This document shows positions 57,649 to 64,000 of a stretch of 64,000 nucleotides of DNA, piece by piece. Under the pieces are notes generated by a model. The model had not been told where the DNA came from and searched no databases. It saw nothing but the letters and a program-made list of their open reading frames with translations. The position numbers and the translations under genes are program-made. This DNA comes from Holdemanella sp. MSK.7.32 (lineage in GTDB: Bacteria; Bacillota_I; Bacilli_A; Erysipelotrichales; Erysipelotrichaceae). The stretch covers positions 47,326 through 111,325 of the forward strand of contig NZ_JANFYN010000001.1 of the NCBI RefSeq assembly GCF_024460475.1, in the 5' to 3' direction. Numbering within the stretch: the stretch's first letter is position 1; every line of letters begins with the position of its first letter.

Positions 57649-59457
57649 TTATTCAACTTGTTCATCTTCCATACTAACAATACGACCTTCTCTTTGTCCA
57701 AGATCATATTTTTCACGGTACTCAGCCAATGTTGTTTTATAATCGTCACCTTCAATCGCATATACTTTGGAATCGTGAATATGAATATCTGTATCTTTTT
57801 CACGAATCTTAATCAAAGCCACCATACTACTTGCACAGTGTGTGGCAATACGGTTTAAACTATTTAATAAATCATTGAATACTGTACCTTCTTCAAGACC
57901 ACAGTTTCCTTGTGATAAACGTTCAACGTGACGCAATTTCATTTCATCGCAAAGTCCACGAATGACAATTCCTAATGGAGATACGCGTCGAGCCAAAGCT
58001 AAATCATCTTCTAAATAAGCATGATATGTCATATTCATAGATTCACGAACGGCCTCCATAACAAGGTTTAACTCATTCATAGCGGCTTCTGACATTTCCA
58101 TACGATTCTCATTGATACTCTTTGACATCTCGGCAATATCTGCAGCGTGATCCCCAATTCTTTCAAAGTCACTAATTGTATGAAGATATAAAGAAGCTTG
58201 TCGAGTTTGTTCTGTATTTAATGCTTGTTTTGTCAGCTGCATTAAATAAGAACCTAAACGTGCTTCATATTTATCAATCAAATTTTCTTTACGATGTACT
58301 TTATCATATTTTTCTGGTTTAAACTCATTAATCAAGTTCATTGAACGATTCACGTTATTACGCACCTTTTTAGCCATACCATTCATGACACGATGACATT
58401 GTGCAATCGCCAAAGCAGGATACGGAATCAAACGTTCTTCTAGTAAATCAAAGTCAGCTTGTTCTTCTAGATCTTCTGGACTGTCTTTGACAATACGCAT
58501 CAATAATTTTTCAATTTGAGGAATGAACCAGAATAATACTAATACATTTCCACAACGAATAGCTGTATTCATTAATGCGATATTTACTGGAGACATAACT
58601 TTATTCACAAAGCTATACTGCATAAATACATTTGAACCATAGAATAGAATTGACCAGATAATCATACCAAATAAGTCGTTGATCAAATATTCTAATGCGG
58701 TACGTTTACCATTTTTATTTGCACTTAAGGCAGAAATCAACACAGGACATGCAGCACCAATACCAATTCCTAAGTTAATTGGAAAGGCTGCCGCAAATGT
58801 CAATGAGCCTGTCATAGATAGTGCCTGCAAAATACCAATCGCAGCACTTGCACTTTGTAGAACGGCAGTAAACAAAATACCAACAAGAATACCCATGATT
58901 GGATTTGAGAACATTGTAAGCATACTAATGAATGTTTCGTTTGTTCTTAAAGGCGAAACGGCTCCACTCATTTGTTGCATACCTGTCATTAAAATCGCAA
59001 ATCCAAGCATGATATTTCCAACATTTTTATGTGTTGTACGTTTTCCAAATGTTTTTAAACAAATACCAATAAACGCAAACAATGTTGTGATCGTAGCTGT
59101 TGAAAATAAGCTTGCGATTCCACTTGATCCACCAACATAAGATAAACACAATATCCAACCGGTAATACTTGTACCAATATTGGCACCCATGATAATACCG
59201 ATAGCTTGTCTTAGTTTCATCATACCTGAGTTAACAAAACCAATGACCATTACTGTCGTAGCACTACTAGACTGAATAACAGAAGTAACACCTGCACCTA
59301 AGGCAACACCTTTTAAGCTTGTGTTTGTCATCTTGTACAAGAATGCTTCTAACTTGTTACCGGCTACGCTTTTTAGTCCATCGCCCATTAATGACATACC
59401 GAACAAAAATAACGCAATGCCTCCTAATAGGGATAAGACCATTGTAACTATTTCCAT
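57649..59457 (-). CDS. Na+/Pi cotransporter with PhoU domain
   Basis: The 602-residue protein has about nine membrane helices with the duplicated NptA motif (TSVIQSSSATTVMVIGFVNS and LQSASAAIGILQALSMTG) and a C-terminal PhoU-like helical domain (YLHTISDFERIGDHAADIAE). It imports phosphate with sodium and may sense phosphate through the PhoU part. It is transcribed alone; the 158 bases upstream carry only its promoter region. Confidence 0.93.
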   Translation of the reverse strand: MEIVTMVLSLLGGIALFLFGMSLMGDGLKSVAGNKLEAFLYKMTNTSLKGVALGAGVTSVIQSSSATTVMVIGFVNSGMMKLRQAIGIIMGANIGTSITGWILCLSYVGGSSGIASLFSTATITTLFAFIGICLKTFGKRTTHKNVGNIMLGFAILMTGMQQMSGAVSPLRTNETFISMLTMFSNPIMGILVGILFTAVLQSASAAIGILQALSMTGSLTFAAAFPINLGIGIGAACPVLISALSANKNGKRTALEYLINDLFGMIIWSILFYGSNVFMQYSFVNKVMSPVNIALMNTAIRCGNVLVLFWFIPQIEKLLMRIVKDSPEDLEEQADFDLLEERLIPYPALAIAQCHRVMNGMAKKVRNNVNRSMNLINEFKPEKYDKVHRKENLIDKYEARLGSYLMQLTKQALNTEQTRQASLYLHTISDFERIGDHAADIAEMSKSINENRMEMSEAAMNELNLVMEAVRESMNMTYHAYLEDDLALARRVSPLGIVIRGLCDEMKLRHVERLSQGNCGLEEGTVFNDLLNSLNRIATHCASSMVALIKIREKDTDIHIHDSKVYAIEGDDYKTTLAEYREKYDLGQREGRIVSMEDEQVE

Positions 59458-59605
59458 CTTGAACTCCTTTATAAAATGAATATTTAATTTTCAATTTTTA
59501 CGCATATCGCGACGTCTTTATTATGCAATAAAAACAATGTCAAAACAATATTAAATTTATGTTAATTTTCTGTAAAATGAAGTTTTTTTCTGAAAACGCT
59601 TTAAA

Positions 59606-59638
59606 AAAGATGACTTTAGAAACCTAAAATCATCTTTG
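59606..59638 (-). terminator. Terminator at the end of the ychF-M50 operon
   Basis: On the minus strand AAAGATGA-TTTAG pairs with CTAAA-TCATCTTT, with TTTTAAAG after it. The stop codon of the M50 gene is in the loop region. Confidence 0.7.
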
Positions 59639-60257
59639 CGATCATCTCAAAAAATTGAATCATATTTGAACGTAACATACCCAACGGATAATCTAATAAA
59701 CCTGAAAAAATCAATAAGATAAATAATAGATTCATCCATGGTGCACCATCAATAAATTTATAGTATTTATCGTCGGGTAAAAACGAAAACAATACTTTTG
59801 AGCCATCTAATGGTGGTACTGGAATCAAGTTAAAAATGCCAAAACCAGTTGAAATCAATCCTGTATATGTCAATGTATTCGATATAAAATATCCTACACT
59901 AGACATCATAAAATATGGAGCAAATTTATAAAGTGCATAAAATAAGAATATACAAATAAAGCTTAATAGAAAGTTTGCGATTGGACCCGCAAAACTTGTC
60001 CATATGATTCCTGTCTTCGCATCTTTGTAGTAACGTGCATCCACGGGTACTGGTTTTGCCCAGCCAAATCCACATACTAATAGACAGACAAGTCCAATCC
60101 AGTCAACATGTTTAAAAGGATTTAAGCTCAATCTACCTTCCATCTTAGCCGTAGGATCTCCCATCCAATAGGACACAAGTCCATGTGCCGTTTCATGAAT
60201 CGACATGGAAAGAACAACGGCAATGACGAGATAAATAATATTTGATAAATTAAACAT
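59616..60257 (-). CDS. Site-2-protease-like M50 membrane metalloprotease
   Basis: The 213-residue protein has five or six helices, the zinc motif HETAH at residues 22-26 and the second motif PVPPLDGSKVLFSFLP with the metal-binding Asp. It belongs to the short M50B group without a PDZ domain (YwhC/YdjC-like in Firmicutes). It may cut membrane proteins such as anti-sigma factors. Its start overlaps ychF by 8 bp. Confidence 0.9.
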   Translation of the reverse strand: MFNLSNIIYLVIAVVLSMSIHETAHGLVSYWMGDPTAKMEGRLSLNPFKHVDWIGLVCLLVCGFGWAKPVPVDARYYKDAKTGIIWTSFAGPIANFLLSFICIFLFYALYKFAPYFMMSSVGYFISNTLTYTGLISTGFGIFNLIPVPPLDGSKVLFSFLPDDKYYKFIDGAPWMNLLFILLIFSGLLDYPLGMLRSNMIQFFEMIAKMILGF

Positions 60258-61353
60258 TAAATCTAAAGTGCATTACATCGCCATCTTGCACGACATAATC
60301 CTTTCCTTCTAGGCGCAAGCGTCCTGCTTCTTTAATAGCTAATTCGCTACCTAATTCATCGATATCTTCAAAACGATATACTTCAGCACGAATAAATCCC
60401 TTCTTGAAATCTGTGTGGATAACACCTGCACAATCTGGTGCTTTCATGCCTTTTTTAAATGTCCATGCACGACATTCATCTTCTCCAGCCGTTAAGAATG
60501 TACATAGATCCAATACGGCATAAGCCTTTTGAATCAATTGATCCAAACCAGATGTTTCAACACCTAATTCTTCTAAGAATGCATCTTTTTCTTCTTTATC
60601 TAAACCAGACAATTCTTCTTCCATTTGCGCACATAAAGCAACGACCTGGTTATTTTGACTTTGTGCATATTCTTTCACTTGATTATAGTAAGCACATGAA
60701 TCTGGATCCATGATCCCTTCATCATCTAAGTTGGCAACATAGATCATAGGTTTAGCTGTCAATAAGTTATAGCCTTTCATCAAGATTTGTTCATCTTCAT
60801 TCAACTCTAATGAACGAGCTGGTTTTCCTTCTTCTAAGATTGGTTGTAAACGATCCAATAAAGCTAGTTCATCCAATGATTCTTTATCCTTATTTGTTTT
60901 AGCCTTACGTTCGATCTTACTTCTACGATTTTCAATTGTCTGAAGATCCGCTAAAGTTAATTCTAGATTAATAATTTCAATATCACGAATTGGATCCACA
61001 CTATTTTCAACGTGTGTGATATCTGGATTATCAAAACAACGAACTACGTGACAAATCGCATCTGTTAAACGAATGTTTGATAAGAATTGGTTACCAAGTC
61101 CTTCACCTTGACTTGCTCCCTTAACTAATCCCGCAATATCTGTAAATTCAAATGTTGTATAGATTGTTTTTTTCGGATTGAAGATTTCAACTAAGCGATC
61201 AATACGATAGTCTGGTACTTCTACAACACCTACATTGGGCTGAATTGTCGCAAATGGATAGTTTGCGGCTTCTACTTGTGATTTTGTGATAGCGTTAAAT
61301 AAAGTTGACTTCCCTACGTTTGGAAGACCAACGATTCCTGCAGTTAATGGCAT
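60250..61353 (-). CDS. ychF: Redox-regulated ATPase YchF
   Basis: The 367-residue Obg-family P-loop protein has GIVGLPNVGKSTLFNAIT, FTDIAGLVKGASQGEGLGN, a Y-ANL-DE segment in place of the G4 NKxD motif (so it uses ATP), and the C-terminal TGS domain ending GDVMHFRFNV. YchF/OLA1 binds ribosomes and responds to oxidative stress. It lies between the DUF951 and M50 genes in a tight operon. Confidence 0.97.
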   Translation of the reverse strand: MPLTAGIVGLPNVGKSTLFNAITKSQVEAANYPFATIQPNVGVVEVPDYRIDRLVEIFNPKKTIYTTFEFTDIAGLVKGASQGEGLGNQFLSNIRLTDAICHVVRCFDNPDITHVENSVDPIRDIEIINLELTLADLQTIENRRSKIERKAKTNKDKESLDELALLDRLQPILEEGKPARSLELNEDEQILMKGYNLLTAKPMIYVANLDDEGIMDPDSCAYYNQVKEYAQSQNNQVVALCAQMEEELSGLDKEEKDAFLEELGVETSGLDQLIQKAYAVLDLCTFLTAGEDECRAWTFKKGMKAPDCAGVIHTDFKKGFIRAEVYRFEDIDELGSELAIKEAGRLRLEGKDYVVQDGDVMHFRFNV

Positions 61354-61371
61354 AAATTCAATACATCCTCT

Positions 61372-61563
61372 CTATTCTTCTTCATGTCGAATTACTTTTT
61401 TTAATTTCTTTTCAAATTTTTGTCTAGGCATTAAAACACTGGCTCCACAACCTAAACATTTAATTCGAATATCAGCACCCATACGAATAATTTTCCATTC
61501 ATTGGACTTATGACAAGGATGCTCTTTTTTCATTTCTACAATATCATTTAATCCATATTCCAT
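61372..61563 (-). CDS. DUF951 protein (YyzM-like)
   Basis: The 63-residue protein starts at ATG 61563 (GGAGAATAATT upstream) and has KKEHPCHKSNEWKIIRMGAD and RIKCLGCGASVLMPRQ, with three Cys and a His as a likely zinc site. DUF951 genes neighbour ychF in most Firmicutes, as here. Function unknown. Confidence 0.9.
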   Translation of the reverse strand: MEYGLNDIVEMKKEHPCHKSNEWKIIRMGADIRIKCLGCGASVLMPRQKFEKKLKKVIRHEEE

Positions 61564-61565
61564 AA

Positions 61566-62420
61566 TTATTCTCCTTGCATATGCATATGATATGCATCCA
61601 GCGTATTCGATAATAACATACAAACCGTCATTGGACCAACACCTTTTGGCACTGGACTTACATAACTTGCCTTTTTCGCAACCGATTCAAAGTCACAATC
61701 CCCTACAAGTTTTCCATTGACACGATTGATACCTACATCAATAACAACAGCCCCTTCTTTCACCCAATTTTCATTGACCATTTGAGCGACACCCATCGCA
61801 ACAATTAAAATGTCGGCTTGTGAAGCAATCTTTTCAATATCCGGTGTCTTTGAATGAACGATTGTCACTGTCGCATTCCGGTTTTGAAGCAACAAGGCAA
61901 CTGGTTTGCCTACAAGGTTACTTCTTCCACAGACCACAGCACGTTTACCAGATAAATCTTTACATCCAATGGAATCTAACATAGCCATAACACCTTGTGG
62001 CGTACAAGGAATAAAGCCTGGGCGATTCGTAAGTAAACAACCAGCGTTCATGGGGTGTAAGCCATCTACATCCTTTTGTGGATCAATCAATTCTAAGGCT
62101 GCTGTTTCATCTAAATGCGAAGGTAAAGGCATTTGTACTAAAATACCATCGACTTCAGAATCTAGGTTCAAACTCATAATCACATCATTTAATTCTTTTT
62201 GCGATACATTTTCATCTAGACGAATTGTTCTTTGAAGCATCCCAATAGAAGAACAAGCCTTTTCTTTACCACGAACATAAGACATACTTGCGGGATCATT
62301 TCCAACAAGTACAACACTTAATAATGGTAGCCTTGCCCCTTCTGCACGGATATCATCAATTTTTTGTTTCATATCCGCCTTGATTCGATCCGCAAGTGTA
62401 TTTCCATATATAATTTCCAT
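61566..62420 (-). CDS. folD: Bifunctional methylene-THF dehydrogenase/cyclohydrolase FolD
   Basis: The 284-residue protein has SVVLVGNDPASMSYVRGKEK with the catalytic Tyr/Lys, DVDGLHPMNAGCL, PCTPQGVMAML and VVCGRSNLVGKPVALLL, the FolD signatures. It interconverts methylene-, methenyl- and formyl-tetrahydrofolate. It overlaps dtd by one base. Confidence 0.97.
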   Translation of the reverse strand: MEIIYGNTLADRIKADMKQKIDDIRAEGARLPLLSVVLVGNDPASMSYVRGKEKACSSIGMLQRTIRLDENVSQKELNDVIMSLNLDSEVDGILVQMPLPSHLDETAALELIDPQKDVDGLHPMNAGCLLTNRPGFIPCTPQGVMAMLDSIGCKDLSGKRAVVCGRSNLVGKPVALLLQNRNATVTIVHSKTPDIEKIASQADILIVAMGVAQMVNENWVKEGAVVIDVGINRVNGKLVGDCDFESVAKKASYVSPVPKGVGPMTVCMLLSNTLDAYHMHMQGE

Positions 62421-62869
62421 TAAAATAACTCCTTTGAATCCAATACAATTGTTACTGGACCATCATTCAATAATTCAATCTTCATATCAGCACCAAAAAT
62501 ACCTGTTTCAACATCCATACCTTGTTCTTGTAGTTTCTGATTGAATTGATCATACAATGTTGTAGCTAAATCTGGTTTACCTGCATTTGTAAAACTTGGG
62601 CGATTTCCCTTTTTACAATCCGCATATAAGGTAAATTGAGAAATAGAAAGAATACTTCCTTCTACATCTTGTATGGATTTATTCATCTTCCCATTTTCAT
62701 CTTCAAAAATTCGCAAGAATAAAATCTTATGAATCATTTTATCAATAATTTCATTTGTATCTTCATTATTGAATCCTACAAAAATACAATATCCATAATC
62801 AATTTGACCTGTTATTTGACCATCTACCGTACATTTTGCGTTCTTTGCCCTTTGAATTACTACTCTCAT
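62420..62869 (-). CDS. dtd: D-aminoacyl-tRNA deacylase
   Basis: The 149-residue protein has [20 protein letters not shown], the [17 protein letters not shown] motif with catalytic Thr region, and the Gly-cisPro element GPVTIVLDS. It removes D-amino acids mischarged on tRNA. ATG 62869 follows GGAGAAAAAAGG and overlaps ispF by 4 bp. Confidence 0.96.
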   Translation of the reverse strand: MRVVIQRAKNAKCTVDGQITGQIDYGYCIFVGFNNEDTNEIIDKMIHKILFLRIFEDENGKMNKSIQDVEGSILSISQFTLYADCKKGNRPSFTNAGKPDLATTLYDQFNQKLQEQGMDVETGIFGADMKIELLNDGPVTIVLDSKELF

Positions 62870-63351
62870 CCTTTTTTCTCCAATATACAAACACTAAGGC
62901 TTACAATGCCCTCTTCATTTCCTACAAAGCCAAGTTTTTCTCCACGCGTAGCCTTAATTGAAACATCTTCTATATCACAATGCAATACATTTGAAATATT
63001 CGTTCGCATAGAAATAATGTGTGGTGCCATTTTAGGTCTTTCGGCCAAAATAGTCGCATCTATATTACCAATCTGATATCCCATTTCATCCATCATATCA
63101 TAGATATGTCCTAATAAGACAAGACTGTTCGCACCTTTATATTTAGGATCAGTATCCGGAAAATGTTTTCCTAAATCACCTAGTGCAAGAGCGCCTAAAA
63201 TACTTTCGCCGATCGCATGTGTTAAAACATCGGCATCCGAATGACCTAAAAGTCCTTTAGAATGTTCAATTTCAACACCGCCCAAAATAAGTTTGCGACC
63301 CTCTACAAGCTGATGAATATCTACGGCTTGTCCAATACGTATATTATGCAT
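62866..63351 (-). CDS. ispF: 2-C-methyl-D-erythritol 2,4-cyclodiphosphate synthase
   Basis: The 161-residue protein has the zinc ligands in [31 protein letters not shown], and [16 protein letters not shown], the IspF pattern, for the fifth step of the non-mevalonate isoprenoid pathway. ATG 63351 follows AAGGTGGTTT; it overlaps the nitroreductase gene by 8 bp. Other MEP pathway genes are not in the window. Confidence 0.96.
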   Translation of the reverse strand: MHNIRIGQAVDIHQLVEGRKLILGGVEIEHSKGLLGHSDADVLTHAIGESILGALALGDLGKHFPDTDPKYKGANSLVLLGHIYDMMDEMGYQIGNIDATILAERPKMAPHIISMRTNISNVLHCDIEDVSIKATRGEKLGFVGNEEGIVSLSVCILEKKG

Positions 63352-63859
63352 AAACCACCTTAGACGTTCTTTCAGCGCGTTTTCCAAGTTCTTCGTCTCT
63401 ATAGCCTAAAATACAATGTCCAATGCCTCCATAAGATTCTGGTATTCCCCATTTGTTCTTTAATTCTTTACCATATTCTGTTTCAAACACTTCTTTAGCA
63501 CGGTGAATCCAACATGAATCAACACCTAAAGCATTTGCAGCATTCATTAGATTCCCCATAGCCAAAGCTCCATCGTATAAATATGTAGGTGCATGGGTAT
63601 CCGCGAAGACAATAATCAAACTTTTTGCACCATAAAATGGGTCTGCCGATGAATTCATAACCTCTGCATTCTTTTTAGATAATTCTTTTACTAATTCTTC
63701 ATCCTCAACAGCGACAAAGGCAAAGATTTGACGATTCATGCCACTAGGTGCACATTGCCCGGCATAAATGATTTTTTCAACCAAATCATGACTCACCTTT
63801 TTGTTATTATATTTTCTTACACTTCTTCTCTCTACAAGATTTTTATATGCTTCATTCAT
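63344..63859 (-). CDS. Nitroreductase-family FMN protein
   Basis: The 171-residue protein starts at ATG 63859 (TGGAGGCAAAATATT upstream). It has [38 protein letters not shown] and [16 protein letters not shown], the FMN-binding pattern of small nitroreductases. It is the first gene of the operon that runs to the M50 protease. The physiological substrate is unknown. Confidence 0.92.
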   Translation of the reverse strand: MNEAYKNLVERRSVRKYNNKKVSHDLVEKIIYAGQCAPSGMNRQIFAFVAVEDEELVKELSKKNAEVMNSSADPFYGAKSLIIVFADTHAPTYLYDGALAMGNLMNAANALGVDSCWIHRAKEVFETEYGKELKNKWGIPESYGGIGHCILGYRDEELGKRAERTSKVVYA

Positions 63860-63913
63860 AATATTTTGCCTCCAAAACCACCTCATATTATACAATACAA
63901 AATCTTATTATAC

Positions 63914-63941
63914 AAAAAAAGCCTGGCTAAAAAGCCAAGCT
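63914..63941 (-). terminator. Terminator for a gene beyond the right edge
   Basis: On the minus strand AGCTTGGC pairs with GCCAGGCT (one mismatch) and is followed by seven T. Confidence 0.7.
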
Positions 63942-64000
63942 AAAATGGGTATCCAAATTTTCTAGGGGGCTCGAATTTAGGGGGCAATCTGGGGGACAAT
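63940..64000 (-). CDS. Possible 3' end of a gene running off the window
   Basis: An open minus-strand frame of 19 codons ends with TAG at 63942-63940, directly in the terminator stem, reading ...PPRKFGYPF at its end. It is too short to identify. The terminator supports that a gene ends about here. Confidence 0.3.
   Translation of the reverse strand, partial: LSPRLPPKFEPPRKFGYPF

Noticed and set aside
58679..59140. Plus-strand open frame of 153 codons
   Set aside because: Antisense of the membrane part of the Na/Pi cotransporter; no start signals and an improbable protein.

Overview
The window is low-GC Firmicutes DNA. EzrA, a T-box in front of lysS, an rpsD leader, paired ThiI and cysteine desulfurase, and a YfmF/YfmH pair all point that way. 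The gut-type content (tandem Bai-like flavin oxidoreductases, a CW-repeat NlpC/P60 hydrolase, a LysRS carrying a C-terminal tRNA-binding domain) suggests an Erysipelotrichales-like gut commensal. That placement is an inference; no rRNA or tRNA gene was seen.

Positions 1 to about 23.17 kb are most of a Mu-like transposable prophage with a contractile tail. It is cut by the left edge of the window inside the tape measure gene. Reading from its genetic left end (right to left here) it holds: a terminal region rich in short repeats (22.67-23.17 kb); a small cassette of two membrane peptides and a ribbon-helix-helix protein behind a strong promoter with a palindromic operator (22.05-22.67 kb); the repressor and a divergent Ner/Cro-like regulator separated by three matching operators (21.09-21.92 kb); an antirepressor-like protein, the MuA-type transposase and the MuB-type ATPase (17.45-21.09 kb); many small early genes including a lytic transglycosylase and an AbrB/zinc protein (14.1-17.4 kb); and GemA and Mor (13.3-14.1 kb) followed by a terminator. 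The late genes come next: gp25-, gp26- and gp27-like proteins, a NusG paralogue, a leader with its own terminator, then TerL, portal, MuF, scaffold, capsid, connectors, sheath, tube, the frameshifted G/GT chaperone and the tape measure. A 45-bp element recurs three times in the early region, each time between a stop codon and the ribosome-binding site of the next gene.

The prophage abuts a sensor kinase gene that stops before its catalytic domains, so it appears to have inserted into that gene; the rest of the kinase should lie beyond the phage's other end, outside the window. Next come the intact response regulator, the relic of an AbiEi antitoxin and a CPBP membrane protease.

From 25.7 kb on the sequence is chromosomal and mostly on the minus strand: T-box-lysS, a TetR regulator, an MntP-like protein, a DUF2974 hydrolase (plus strand), an sdpR-sdpI pair with two palindromic operators, a SseB-macro fusion, a patatin lipase, a radical SAM/SPASM protein, two tandem OYE-type iron-sulfur flavoproteins, rRNA methyltransferases (RlmD-like with an Arg/Asp repeat tail, RlmA-like), thiI-nifS-ezrA, rpsD (plus strand), ssb, two M16 proteins, a secreted NlpC/P60 enzyme, trmL, rdgB, an MFS exporter and a divergent TGT (both plus), a MetE-like protein, a uridine-kinase fusion (plus), a Na/Pi-PhoU transporter, and a tight housekeeping operon (nitroreductase-ispF-dtd-folD-DUF951-ychF-M50 protease).
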